From UBA5972 sp964637875 (GTDB taxonomy: Bacteria > Pseudomonadota > Alphaproteobacteria > Rhodobacterales > Rhodobacteraceae), in assembly GCA_964637875.1 (NCBI GenBank), contig CAZWXK010000012.1:1-64000 (forward strand): DNA of 64,000 bases, read 5' to 3'. Under the pieces are notes generated by a model. It worked only from the letters and a program-made list of their open reading frames with translations. It made no database searches and had not been told where the DNA came from. Positions 43,460 to 52,548 of the stretch are shown here, in pieces. The position numbers and the translations under genes were made by a program. Every line of letters starts with the position of its first letter. Positions within the stretch are counted from its first letter, which is position 1.

Positions 43460-45100
43460 GTGACTCATCCCCTGAAACCACGAAGCATTCTCGAAACCCA
43501 CGAGGTCACCAACCAGCCCGAGGAGCGCGGCGATCTGGATCTGTGGCAGGACGATCCCGTTCTGCGCCATTACGCCGCCGTTTATGGTGCAGATCGCGAT
43601 GATCTTTCATCCTATGGCGCCAGGATGGGCCGCGAGGAAATGCGCGAGGCTGGCCGCACGGCCAATCGCTGTCTGCCCGAACTGCATGTGTTCGATCGTG
43701 CCGGTCGCCGCATTGACGAGGTTCATTTTCATCCCGCCTATCATCAGCTGATGGAAACCGGCCTTGCCGCCGGATATGCCGCCCGCCCCTGGGAAAATGA
43801 TGTGGACGGGGGCCGCCCCGGCGGCCACACCACCCATGCCGGCATGGTCTATATCCAGAACCAGGTCGAACCCGGCGTTGCCTGCCCGATGACGATGACC
43901 TATGCCGCCGTGCCGGCGCTGCGGCACAATCCGGCGCTTGCGGCCGAATGGACGCCACGCCTGATGTCGCGCCGTTATGACAAGGCCTCGCGGCCGGCCA
44001 GCGAAAAGGCGGGCGCCACCATCGGCATGGCGATGACCGAAAAACAGGGTGGCTCGGACGTGCGCGCAAACAGCACCATTGCCACGCCCGATGGCGATGC
44101 CTGGCGCCTGCGCGGGCATAAATGGTTCTGCTCGGCCCCCATGTGCGACGCCTTTCTGACACTGGCACAGGCGCCGGGGGGGCTGACCTGCTTTCTGGTG
44201 CCGCGCTGGACCCCCGATGGCGAGCGCAATGCCTTTCAGATCATGCGGCTCAAGGACAAGCTGGGAAATCGCGCCAATGCCAGCTCGGAAATCGAATATC
44301 ACGACGCGTTTGCCTGGCAACTGGGCGACGAGGGGCGCGGGGTCAAGACCATCGTCGAGATGGTCCATCACACGCGCCTTGATACGGCGATGGCACCTGC
44401 CGGCCTGATGCGCGCTGCCCTGTCCGAGGCCCATTGGTGGGTGCAGTCGCGCAGCGCCTTTCAGCGGCGTCTGATCGACCAGCCCCTGATGCGCGCCGTG
44501 CTGGCCGATCTGGTGCTGGAATGGGAGGCCACCACCGCGCTGGCCTTGCGGGTCGCCCATTCCTTTGACGGCGACAGCGAAACCGACCGCGCATTTGCCC
44601 GCATCGGGGTGGCGATCGCGAAATTCCTGTCGAACAAGCGCTGCCCCAACTTCGTTTTCGAAACGATGGAGATCCTGGGCGGTGTCGGCTATGTCGAGGA
44701 AAGCCCCATGCCGATGCTCTATCGCGAGGCGCCGCTCAACTCGATCTGGGAGGGGTCGGGAAACGTGATCGCGCTGGACGTTCTGCGTGCACTGGGGCGC
44801 GAACCGCTTGCCGGCCAGGTTCTGGTGGCCGAGCTGGAAACCGCGCGCGGGGCCGATCCCCGATATGACGCCGAACTGGATGCCACGCTGGCCCGCTGGC
44901 CCGCCGCCCCGCCCGAGGCCGAGGCCCGCTGGTATGCCGAGCGCATGGCGGTGCTGCTTCAGGCCTCGATCCTGCTGCGTCACGCGCCCGAGGCGGTTGC
45001 CGATGCCTTTGTCGCCACCCGCATCAGCCGTGATCGCGGCGATGTCGTCGGGGCGGTCGCGCTGGGGGATGTCTCGGGAATTCTGGAAAGGATCGGCTGA
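43460..45100 (+). CDS. AidB-like acyl-CoA dehydrogenase
   Basis: The 546-residue flavoprotein resembles AidB/isovaleryl-CoA dehydrogenase-like proteins: an extended N-terminus (HEVTNQPEERGDLDLW), the FAD-binding MAMTEKQGGSDVRANST, and GGVGYVEESPMPMLYREAPLNSIWEGSGNV near residues 410-440. E. coli AidB is of similar length and binds DNA; whether this one does is open. GGAGG at 43450-43454 points to the GTG at 43460; upstream in-frame ATGs have no such site. It converges on fdxA. Confidence 0.9.
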   Translation: MTHPLKPRSILETHEVTNQPEERGDLDLWQDDPVLRHYAAVYGADRDDLSSYGARMGREEMREAGRTANRCLPELHVFDRAGRRIDEVHFHPAYHQLMETGLAAGYAARPWENDVDGGRPGGHTTHAGMVYIQNQVEPGVACPMTMTYAAVPALRHNPALAAEWTPRLMSRRYDKASRPASEKAGATIGMAMTEKQGGSDVRANSTIATPDGDAWRLRGHKWFCSAPMCDAFLTLAQAPGGLTCFLVPRWTPDGERNAFQIMRLKDKLGNRANASSEIEYHDAFAWQLGDEGRGVKTIVEMVHHTRLDTAMAPAGLMRAALSEAHWWVQSRSAFQRRLIDQPLMRAVLADLVLEWEATTALALRVAHSFDGDSETDRAFARIGVAIAKFLSNKRCPNFVFETMEILGGVGYVEESPMPMLYREAPLNSIWEGSGNVIALDVLRALGREPLAGQVLVAELETARGADPRYDAELDATLARWPAAPPEAEARWYAERMAVLLQASILLRHAPEAVADAFVATRISRDRGDVVGAVALGDVSGILERIG

Positions 45101-45110
45101 CCGGGTCCGT

Positions 45111-45129
45111 CCCGAGAGTCGGGCTTTCT
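45111..45129 (+). terminator. Probable terminator after the AidB-like gene
   Basis: CCCGA-GAG-TCGGG (45111-45123) is followed by CTTTCT, 11 bases after the stop codon. The stem is short, but position and pyrimidine tail fit termination. Confidence 0.45.
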
Positions 45130-45197
45130 CGAAATCACGGCGACGATCGGAACGACCGGATCGGACACCGGATCAGACGGTGCGGTCGGGCGCGGCC

Positions 45198-45530
45198 CTA
45201 CTGACCGGGTTTTTCCGAGAAATATTTCTCCAGCTTGCCTTCTTCACCGTCATGTTTTTCGGCGTCGGGCAGGGGATCCTTCTTCGAGACGATCACGGGC
45301 CACATTTCAGCGTATTTGCGGTTGAATTCGACCCATTTTTCCATTTCCGGCTCGGTATCCGGGCGGATTGCATCGGCGGGGCATTCGGGCTCGCACACGC
45401 CGCAGTCGATACATTCATCCGGGTGGATCACCAGCATGTTCTCACCCTCGTAGAAACAGTCGACCGGGCAGACCTCGACACAGTCGGTGTATTTGCAGGC
45501 GATACATTTGTCGTTGACGATATAGGTCAT
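45198..45530 (-). CDS. fdxA: 7Fe ferredoxin FdxA
   Basis: The 110-residue ferredoxin should bind one [3Fe-4S] and one [4Fe-4S] cluster. Nine cysteines are seen at 9, 12, 17, 21, 25, 40, 43, 46 and 50, in the arrangements CIACKYTDCVEVCPVDC and CIDCGVCEPECP. The remaining C-terminal half is acidic, as in Azotobacter-type FdxA. A TATAAC on the minus strand about 35-50 bases upstream may be its -10. In relatives it usually follows the S4-domain gene directly; here a VIT-type transporter gene intervenes. Confidence 0.95.
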   Translation of the reverse strand: MTYIVNDKCIACKYTDCVEVCPVDCFYEGENMLVIHPDECIDCGVCEPECPADAIRPDTEPEMEKWVEFNRKYAEMWPVIVSKKDPLPDAEKHDGEEGKLEKYFSEKPGQ

Positions 45531-45593
45531 GCGATTTCCCTCGCAATGTCGATTCCAGACGGGTTATAGGCCGCTTTCCAATCCCCTTCCAGA

Positions 45594-45621
45594 GGGAAAA
45601 TAGGCGCAGGGATGCCTATTT
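45594..45621 (-). terminator. Terminator-like hairpin between VIT and fdxA genes
   Basis: On the minus strand AAATAGGC-ATCCCTGC-GCCTATTT is a perfect 8-bp stem (plus-strand arms at 45598-45605 and 45614-45621), extended into TTTTCCC. It lies 20 bases after the VIT stop, and would separate VIT and fdxA transcription. Confidence 0.55.
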
Positions 45622-45640
45622 CACCATGACGTGAACCCGC

Positions 45641-46375
45641 TCAGATGATGCCGCCGAAAATCGTGCCGACCCCCGCGGTAATCGCCATTGCGATCGACCC
45701 CCAGAAGGTGACGCGCAGCATGGCCCGGCCCATCGGAGCATTGCCGGCCCGTGCCCCCAGCGCGCCGAGGATGGCCAGAAACAGGAGCGAGGTCGCCGGG
45801 ATGGCGGTCATCAGCTGGTCGCGCGGTGTCAGGACAACGACGGCCAGCGGCGCGATTGCCCCTGCGCAGAATGTCAGCGCCGAGGTCAGCGCCGCCTGCA
45901 ACGGGCGTGCGGTGGTTGCCGATGAAATGCCCAGCTCTTCCTTTGCGTGGGCGTCCAGCGCGTCATGCTCGGTCATCTGCCGGGCAACCTCGAATGCGGT
46001 CTCGCGCACGACTCCACGGCCGATGAAGGAAAGAGCCAGCTCGTTCAATTCGTATTCGGGATGGTTCTCAAGCTCCCATTTCTCGCGGGCAAGATCAGCC
46101 CTCTCGGTATCGGCCTGCGAACTGACCGAAACATATTCGCCAGCCGCCATTGACATGGCGCCCGCCACCAGTCCGGCCGAGCCGGCCAGCAGAATGCTGC
46201 CCTTGTCGGATGCGGCAGCGGCCACGCCGACAATCAGGCTGGCGGTGGAAACCAGCCCGTCATTGGCCCCGAGGACGGCGGCCCGCAGCCAACCGATGCG
46301 GTGAACCGAATGGACCTCGGGGGTGTGGTCGAATATCTCGGCCAGACGCTTGCGTTCGGGATTTCCCCGTTTCAT
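45641..46375 (-). CDS. VIT1/CCC1-family metal transporter
   Basis: The 244-residue membrane protein belongs to the DUF125/VIT family that moves iron or manganese ions out of the cytoplasm. The N-terminal RAAVLGANDGLVSTASLIVGVA and SMAAGEYVSVSSQADTE are diagnostic, followed by an acidic cytoplasmic loop (about 91-150) that can bind metal and three C-terminal helices. The start overlaps the stop of the S4-domain gene by four bases, so it is translationally coupled to RNA-related genes, an unusual context. Confidence 0.9.
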   Translation of the reverse strand: MKRGNPERKRLAEIFDHTPEVHSVHRIGWLRAAVLGANDGLVSTASLIVGVAAAASDKGSILLAGSAGLVAGAMSMAAGEYVSVSSQADTERADLAREKWELENHPEYELNELALSFIGRGVVRETAFEVARQMTEHDALDAHAKEELGISSATTARPLQAALTSALTFCAGAIAPLAVVVLTPRDQLMTAIPATSLLFLAILGALGARAGNAPMGRAMLRVTFWGSIAMAITAGVGTIFGGII

Positions 46376-46782
46376 CGTTCAGTCCCATCCATTGCGCGCG
46401 TGCCCGCACCCGGCCCCTTGCGGGCCATCTGCCGCCGATCCCTCTTGCCCGGCCGCCCCTTGCCGTCAAAACGCGGGGCCGGGGGGTGGGGTGGAGGCGC
46501 GGTTTTCGTCGGCGGTGACAGATCCTCGTACAATGCCTGCGCCTCAAGGGCCGGCCCGCGCCGCGTGCCCAATGCCTTGATGCGCACCACGCGGATATTG
46601 CGCCCCTGTGCAAAGGTCAATGTGTCGCCAACACCAACCGGGCTGGCCGCGCGTGAAACCTTGACGCGGTTGATCCTGACATGGCCGGCGGTCACGACCT
46701 TGCCGGAAAGGGTGCGGGTCTTGAAGAAACGCGCATACCACAGCCATTTGTCCAGCCGGATGGTTGCGCGCCTTTCGTTCAA
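46372..46782 (-). CDS. S4-domain RNA-binding protein (HslR-like)
   Basis: The 136-residue protein has an S4 domain at about residues 8-66 (IRLDKWLWYARFFKTRTL, VTAGHVRINRVKVS), the fold of heat-shock protein 15, which recycles stalled 50S subunits. The C-terminal 60 residues are basic and Pro/Gly-rich. It lies six bases after the helicase stop on the same strand, a conserved pair in alphaproteobacteria. Confidence 0.88.
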   Translation of the reverse strand: MNERRATIRLDKWLWYARFFKTRTLSGKVVTAGHVRINRVKVSRAASPVGVGDTLTFAQGRNIRVVRIKALGTRRGPALEAQALYEDLSPPTKTAPPPHPPAPRFDGKGRPGKRDRRQMARKGPGAGTRAMDGTER

Positions 46783-46788
46783 TTTCCG

Positions 46789-49626
46789 TCAGTCCTTTTC
46801 CTTGAGCGCCATGAGCGCCGCAAAGGGGTTGTCCGGGTCGATGGGCTTTTCCTTGCGCACAGGCGGCCGTGCGCTGGCCACCTTGGGGCCCCTGTCCTTG
46901 CCCTTGTCCTTGCCTCGGCGGGGCTTGCCGCCCGGTTTCGCGGCAGGCCTGTCCCGGCGTTTGTGCACCGGCGGGCGGCGTTTCGGGGCCCAGGTAAAGG
47001 TGTAATAGACCTCGATTTCCGGCGCGCCGTCTGCCTCGGCTTCTGCGGCGTCCGGTTCCGGGGACTGGCTGTCAGGGGCTGTTTCCTTGTCCGGGGCGGT
47101 GTCTTTGGCCTCGGCGGCGTCGCCTTGTGCCGTCTCTGCCGACTCGGGTTCGGCTTTGGCTTCCTTTTGCGGGGCGGCCTCGGCCGGTTCCTTGTCGGCG
47201 GTCGCGGCGGTTTCGGTCTTTTCGACCTCGGGCGTTGGCGCCTGCTTGACCTTTTCACGCTCGCCGCGCTCGGCCTTGTAGCCCAGCCCCTGCATCAGGT
47301 CGGCAAACTGTTCCAGCGTCATGCCGGTGATCGACAGCATGTCGGGCGTGGCCTCGAAACCTGCGCGGCTGTCCATGCCGCGGGTCAGGTCGGCAAGGCG
47401 TTCCAGCATGTCGATGCGGATCGCGCGCGCGCCGGCCAGCCGATAGCCGGCCTTTTCGTAGTATCCTTCCGGCACGCCCGCGATGGCCGGAACCGTCACA
47501 AGGCCGGGCGGGGGTGCCTCGGGGAAGGTGTCAAAGCCGTTTTGCAGCGACCACAGCACCAGGCGCAGCCGGGTCGGGGCGGGTTTCAGCAGCAGCTGCA
47601 TGAAGATGTTGTATTGCCCGAACCGCACGCCATGCTTGCGCAGCATGGCGCGGGCGTCCTGGTCAAGTTCCTTGACCTCGCGGGCGACGATTGCGCGGGG
47701 CAGTACGCCCAGTTCCTCGACGATGCGAAAGGCCAGACCGCGGGCCAGCCCCGTGACGGTTTCGTCATTCTTCAGGTTCAGCAGCGGCTCGAACAGGGTG
47801 GCGATCTTGCGTTCGACGAAATGATGCAGGCGGCGGCGCACCTTTTCGGCAACCTCGGGGCCGGCCTCGTCATCGACAAAGACCTCGATTTCCGGCGACA
47901 GGATGTCGGACCCCTTGACCAGCTTGCCGACCGCGTGTTCGCCCCACATCAGGCCGCCCTGTTCGGTGAAATCGATCTCGGTGTCGGGCGCGTTATAGAA
48001 ACGGTCTGCGCGCAGGCTGAATTCGGGCTTCAGCGCCGCCAGCCCGGCGGCCCGCAATGTCCTGGCCTCGTCCGGTGTTGCATTGCTGTCCTGCTGAAAG
48101 CGGAAACCGCTCAGCCGGCCGATGAACTGTCCCTCGACCGAGACTTCGCCCTTGTCATTCACTTGCGCCACAAGGCTCTCCTTCTGTTTCAATCGCCGCA
48201 ACAGCACGCTGGTGCGCCGGTCGACAAATCTTTGCGTCAGGCGCGCATGCAGCGCATCCGACAGGCGGTCTTCCACGGCGCGGGCCTCGCCCTGCCAGTG
48301 GTTTTCATCCAATACCCAGTTTTTCCGTTGCGAAACATAGGTCCAGGTTCGGATAAAGGCCAATCTTTTCGACAATGTGTCAATGTCGCCATCCGTCCGG
48401 TCAATGCGACGAATCCTTTCACCCAGCCAGTCATCGGGCACATGGCCCCTGTCCTGAAGGTGAAAGAACAGCCGTGACAGCAGCGCGGAATGTTCGCCCG
48501 CGGTGATGTTGCGGAAATCGGGCACCTGGCAGACATCCCACAACAGGCGCACATCGCGGGCGGCGTTCAGGCGGTCGATGATGTCGGGTTGCGCGGCGAG
48601 CGTCTTGAGCGCAACAAGGTCGTCGGCATCGCGGGCGCGGGCCAGCCACTGGTTGGTGCTGGTGGCTTCGAGCGAACGGATCAACGCCGCGGCCGAGCCG
48701 AATTCAAGCCGGCTGTTGCGCCATTGCAGCCTGGTGATGGGGGTAAAGCGGTGTTCTTCGATAGCCTCGATGACCTCGGGCTCCAGCGGCGGGGCCTCGC
48801 CGGTGACGCCGAAGGTTCCGGTATTCATATAGCGCCCCGCGCGCCCGGCGATCTGGGCCAGCTCGTTGGGGGCAAGGCGGCGCATGCGGCGGCCGTCGAA
48901 TTTCGACAGCGCCGAAAAGGCCACATGGTCGATATCCAGGTTCAGCCCCATGCCGATGGCGTCGGTGGCCACCAGATGATCGACATCGCCATTCTGATAC
49001 AGCGCCACCTGCGCATTGCGGGTGCGCGGGCTGAGCGCGCCGAGCACCACCGCGGCGCCCCCCTTTTGCCGGCGCAGCAGTTCGGCGATGGCATAGACGT
49101 TATCGACGGAAAATCCCACGATGGCCGCGCGCGCGGGCATGCGGCTGATCTTGCGGCTGCCCGCATAGGTCAGCAGGGAAAAGCGCTCGCGCCGCTGAAA
49201 GCCGACCCTGGGAACCAGCGCGTTGATGGCCCCGCGCATGGTGTCGGACCCCAGAAACAGGGTTTCCTTGAGGCCGCGCGCATGCAGCAGGCGGTCGGTA
49301 AAGACATGGCCGCGTTCCGGGTCGGCGCAAAGCTGGATTTCATCGACGGCCAGAAAATCGGCGCCGATACCCACGGGCATGGCCTCGACGGTCGCGACCC
49401 AATAACGGGTGCGCGGCGGGATGATGCGTTCTTCGCCGGTGACCAGCGCCACGACGGACGGGCCGCGCAGGGAAACAATGCGGTCATAGACCTCGCGCGC
49501 GAGCAGACGCAGCGGCAGACCGATCACGCCGGTGCGATGGCCCAGCATGCGTTCGATCGCATAATGCGTCTTGCCGGTATTGGTCGGGCCCAGAACGGCC
49601 GTGACCTTCCCGCCATTCAGGTTCAT
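46789..49626 (-). CDS. SUV3-like ATP-dependent RNA helicase
   Basis: The 945-residue protein resembles mitochondrial SUV3. Walker A GPTNTGKT lies at residues 14-21, the DExH-like VDEIQL near 95-100, and motif VI QIAGRAGRY near 263-271; the middle region carries the SUV3 C-terminal domain. A low-complexity tail of about 150 residues (Ala/Glu/Pro-rich, then Lys/Arg-rich) follows and ends FAALMALKEKD. It precedes the S4-domain gene by six bases. Role in RNA turnover is inferred from SUV3. Confidence 0.9.
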   Translation of the reverse strand: MNLNGGKVTAVLGPTNTGKTHYAIERMLGHRTGVIGLPLRLLAREVYDRIVSLRGPSVVALVTGEERIIPPRTRYWVATVEAMPVGIGADFLAVDEIQLCADPERGHVFTDRLLHARGLKETLFLGSDTMRGAINALVPRVGFQRRERFSLLTYAGSRKISRMPARAAIVGFSVDNVYAIAELLRRQKGGAAVVLGALSPRTRNAQVALYQNGDVDHLVATDAIGMGLNLDIDHVAFSALSKFDGRRMRRLAPNELAQIAGRAGRYMNTGTFGVTGEAPPLEPEVIEAIEEHRFTPITRLQWRNSRLEFGSAAALIRSLEATSTNQWLARARDADDLVALKTLAAQPDIIDRLNAARDVRLLWDVCQVPDFRNITAGEHSALLSRLFFHLQDRGHVPDDWLGERIRRIDRTDGDIDTLSKRLAFIRTWTYVSQRKNWVLDENHWQGEARAVEDRLSDALHARLTQRFVDRRTSVLLRRLKQKESLVAQVNDKGEVSVEGQFIGRLSGFRFQQDSNATPDEARTLRAAGLAALKPEFSLRADRFYNAPDTEIDFTEQGGLMWGEHAVGKLVKGSDILSPEIEVFVDDEAGPEVAEKVRRRLHHFVERKIATLFEPLLNLKNDETVTGLARGLAFRIVEELGVLPRAIVAREVKELDQDARAMLRKHGVRFGQYNIFMQLLLKPAPTRLRLVLWSLQNGFDTFPEAPPPGLVTVPAIAGVPEGYYEKAGYRLAGARAIRIDMLERLADLTRGMDSRAGFEATPDMLSITGMTLEQFADLMQGLGYKAERGEREKVKQAPTPEVEKTETAATADKEPAEAAPQKEAKAEPESAETAQGDAAEAKDTAPDKETAPDSQSPEPDAAEAEADGAPEIEVYYTFTWAPKRRPPVHKRRDRPAAKPGGKPRRGKDKGKDRGPKVASARPPVRKEKPIDPDNPFAALMALKEKD

Positions 49627-49678
49627 CTTTCGTATTCCCCGATCCGCCCTTCCCGTCGGTCCTCCGGGCAGGGCCTTG

Positions 49679-50260
49679 TCAGAGCGCCGCGCCCCGCAAT
49701 TTGCCTTCCAGCCGTTTTACCGCCTTCTGTATTTCGGGCCGGCTGGGATGTACAGCCAGCGCCTGCCGATAGATTGCCAGGGCCTTTTCCGGTTCTCTGA
49801 CCGCCTCGAATATCATGCCGAGGCGCATCATCGCGCCGAAATGATTGGGGTTCAGCGACAGCGTCCTGGCAATATCCTGTACCGCCAGGCCATATTTCCC
49901 CTGCATGAACCATGCGATGGCACGATTGTACCATCCTTCGGCGAATTCCGGGTCGTGGTCGATCAACGCGCTCAGATGTTCGATCGCGATTTTCGGCTTG
50001 CCATCGCGAATCGCCTTTCGGCCACGCTCCAGCAGCAGGTTCATCGCCGCCGAGCCCGATTGGGACCACAGGTCGAGAAGGCGTGCCTCGGCGTCCTGCC
50101 AGTCGCCATCGACCGGGTTGCGCAACTGTTCCAGCAGGGCCTTTTCCTCGGCACTGGGGGGCTGTGCCGTCGCGGTCCATGCCGTGACAGGCTGAAAAAT
50201 CGCGAGAATCAGTAAAATTGCCGCGACGGCAGGGGTGTATTTCGACGTCAGGCTGCGCAT
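49679..50260 (-). CDS. Exported TPR-repeat protein
   Basis: The 193-residue protein has a hydrophobic N-terminal segment (about 8-28) that looks like a signal peptide and three tetratricopeptide units at about 75-185, ending in RPEIQKAVKRLEGKLRG. It should act as a periplasmic protein-binding scaffold; the partner is unknown. The in-frame ATG at 50311 would add 17 residues ahead of a clear signal peptide, so 50260 is preferred. It is divergent from the SCP2 gene. Confidence 0.8.
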   Translation of the reverse strand: MRSLTSKYTPAVAAILLILAIFQPVTAWTATAQPPSAEEKALLEQLRNPVDGDWQDAEARLLDLWSQSGSAAMNLLLERGRKAIRDGKPKIAIEHLSALIDHDPEFAEGWYNRAIAWFMQGKYGLAVQDIARTLSLNPNHFGAMMRLGMIFEAVREPEKALAIYRQALAVHPSRPEIQKAVKRLEGKLRGAAL

Positions 50261-50331
50261 ATCGGTTTCAATGGTAACCGCTTGCCCGTAAATTGCGAGC
50301 AAAACCCGCATGATCCAACGGAGGATAACAC

Positions 50332-50622
50332 ATGAGTGACGTCATCAACGCCGCGGTCGAGGCCCTCAGGGAAAAGCTGGGCGATTCAGGTTTCGACGAT
50401 TCGGTCCGGTTCGAAATCACTGGCGAGGGTTCGGTCATCATCGATGCCGAAGGCGTGCGCGCCGGCGAGGGCGAGGCAGACTGTACCTTGCGAGCAGATG
50501 CCGACACCTTCGAGGCGATGATGGACGGCAGCCTCAACCCCACCAGTGCCTTCATGTCGGGACGTCTGGCAATCGAGGGCGACATGGGTATCGCCATGAA
50601 ACTGGGTGCGATCCTGGCCTGA
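50332..50622 (+). CDS. SCP2 sterol-binding domain protein
   Basis: A 96-residue stand-alone SCP2 domain, of the type found in many alphaproteobacteria. The pattern is complete: DSVRFEITGEGSVIIDAEG in the beta sheet, ADCTLRADADTFEAMMDG, and LNPTSAFMSGRLAIEGDMG near the C-terminus. It can bind fatty acyl or other lipid molecules; the physiological ligand is not known. GGAGG lies just upstream. The next gene, a lipase-like hydrolase, is 30 bases downstream. Confidence 0.92.
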   Translation: MSDVINAAVEALREKLGDSGFDDSVRFEITGEGSVIIDAEGVRAGEGEADCTLRADADTFEAMMDGSLNPTSAFMSGRLAIEGDMGIAMKLGAILA

Positions 50623-50652
50623 CCGGGCGCGGCCGCGGCGAAAGATATCCCC

Positions 50653-51582
50653 ATGAACCGGGCACCGCTGTATCACGAACTGGCCGAGGCGCCGGCAAAT
50701 GGCCGTGCCCGATGGATCGAGGCGGCCGACGGCGTGCGCCTGCGCGTTGCCCTGTGGGAACAGGGAAGGAAGGGTACGATCCTGATCTTTCCGGGCCGCA
50801 CCGAATTCATAGAAAAATACGGCCGCACCATCGGGGCGCTGGGCGCGCGGGGCTATAATGTGGCGGTGATCGACTGGCGCGGGCAGGGCCTGTCCGACCG
50901 TCTGGCCCCCAACCGCGCCCTGGGCCATGTCGAGCATTTCACCGACTATCAGCGCGACGTGCAGGCAATGATGGCCTGGCTGGATCGGGAACTGCCCGAG
51001 GGGCCGCGTTTCCTGTTGTCCCATTCCATGGGGGGCGCGATTGCATTGCGCGCGCTGCATGCGGACATGGTGGTCGAACGCGCCGTGTTCAGCGCGCCCA
51101 TGTGGGGCCTGTCGATCGATCCCCTCTGGCGGCCCATGGTGCAGGCAGTTGCCGCCGGTGGCAGCACGGTCGGGCTGGGGCAGGAATTTGCCCCCGGCAC
51201 CAATGCCCAGAACTATCTGCGCAGTGCAGATTTCGAAGACAACTCTCTGACATCCTCGCGCGAGACCTGGGATTATCTGCGCAGGATCGTCAACGCCCAT
51301 CCCGGCCTCGAAATCGGCGGCCCCAGCATCCAGTGGCTGAACGAGGCCCTGAACGAGACGCGTGAACTGCTGCGTTTCGACCCGCCCGACATGCCCGCAT
51401 TGTGCATCATCGGCTCGCAGGAAAGCGTCATAGACCGCAAGGAGGTCATCGCCTACATGGAACGATGGCCCGATGCGCTGACCACCATCGTGACCGGTTC
51501 GCGCCACGAAATACTGATGGAAAAGCAGGTATTGCGCGATCGTGCGCTGGGGCTGATCGACGTATTCTTTCAGGGGTCCTGA
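50653..51582 (+). CDS. Lysophospholipase-like alpha/beta hydrolase
   Basis: The 309-residue alpha/beta hydrolase resembles PldB-type lysophospholipases and monoacylglycerol lipases. The nucleophile elbow is Ser-His-Ser-Met-Gly-Gly in LLSHSMGGAIALR near residue 124; the oxyanion region is IFPGRTEFIEKYGR and the catalytic histidine is likely in TGSRHEILME near the C-terminus. Probably cotranscribed with the SCP2 gene, a possible lipid-handling pair. Confidence 0.85.
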   Translation: MNRAPLYHELAEAPANGRARWIEAADGVRLRVALWEQGRKGTILIFPGRTEFIEKYGRTIGALGARGYNVAVIDWRGQGLSDRLAPNRALGHVEHFTDYQRDVQAMMAWLDRELPEGPRFLLSHSMGGAIALRALHADMVVERAVFSAPMWGLSIDPLWRPMVQAVAAGGSTVGLGQEFAPGTNAQNYLRSADFEDNSLTSSRETWDYLRRIVNAHPGLEIGGPSIQWLNEALNETRELLRFDPPDMPALCIIGSQESVIDRKEVIAYMERWPDALTTIVTGSRHEILMEKQVLRDRALGLIDVFFQGS

Positions 51583-51612
51583 GGGGATTCGTCATCGGGA
51601 AAATGCGGGGGG

Positions 51613-51712
51613 NNNNNNNNNNNNNNNNNNNNNNNNNNNNNNNNNNNNNNNNNNNNNNNNNNNNNNNNNNNNNNNNNNNNNNNNNNNNNNNNNNNNNNNN
51701 NNNNNNNNNNNN
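51613..51712. other. Assembly gap of 100 N at the cobS 3' end
   Basis: Placeholder gap of exactly 100 N. The two flanks share no visible overlap, so real sequence may be missing and the gap size is not known. Confidence 0.95.
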
Positions 51713-52461
51713 CTGGCCAGAGCGGCAAGCTCGGCCAGTTGCTGGCTGCCTCCCAGGATGTCGCCGGTGTGCCCCCCGATCAGGCTGCGTGCCGCCATCA
51801 GCAGTGCGGCCGCGGCAAGGCAGCTCCAGATCAGCATGACAATCGCAGCCCAGCCCACCGAGACGATGCCCACCACAAGAGCCACCCCGAACGCGCCCAG
51901 TACGGCCGCCGGGTCGGGCATGCCGATAGCGGCCGACAGGCCGTCGTCGCGGGCAGGATCCAGCATGAACATGGCCAGTACCATCGGCAGGCGGGAAATC
52001 GCCCCAGTTGCCACCATGGGCCAGAACAGGCGATCGGCCCCGATCAGGGCGTCGATACCCGACCAGCGTGCAAGTATCACCAGCGCCAGCGCCGTTGCCC
52101 CATAGGCTCCGATGTGGCTGTCATGCATGATTTCCAGCCGACGGACAGGCGTATTGCCCCCGCCCAGGCCGTCGGCGCAATCGGCCAGCCCATCCTCGTG
52201 CAGCGCCCCGGTTGCAAGAACCAGCACGGCCAGCGCAAGGGCCGCGGCGATTCCTCCGGGCACCCCCAGCCACAGCACCACATCCCCTGCCATCGCGGCG
52301 GCCCCGCCCAGAATCGCCCCCACCAGCGGATACGCCCAGACCGCCCGTGCCGCGCGCCTTGCGGCAAGCGCGTGGTCCATCGGCAGGGGAATACGCGTCA
52401 GAACGCCAAAGGCGGCAAGGATATCATCGGCGCGAAAGGCCTCACGGAACCTGTCGTTCAT
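51713..52461 (-). CDS. cobS: Adenosylcobinamide-GDP ribazoletransferase (CobS), 3' end lost in gap
   Basis: Membrane enzyme that joins adenosylcobinamide-GDP and alpha-ribazole in the last steps of cobalamin synthesis. The visible 249 residues carry the metal-binding motif TGALHEDGLADCADGLGGG and EIMHDSHIGAYG, and reach GGSQQLAELAALA, which is usually within ten residues of the end. The last codons and stop are in the gap; beyond it an in-frame stop at 51592-51594 would fit only if the gap size is right. It is divergent from cobT. Confidence 0.9.
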
Positions 52462-52548
52462 TTTTTCCGTCCTCGCGGTTTTCTGGCTGTTACCATTTGT
52501 GAATGGCGTTAAACAGCACCCAGATCAATTCCGAAATGGGGAACCAAG

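Noticed and set aside
52462..52548. Possible cobalamin riboswitch between cobS and cobT
   Set aside because: Only 87 bases are available and no B12-box-like core is visible.
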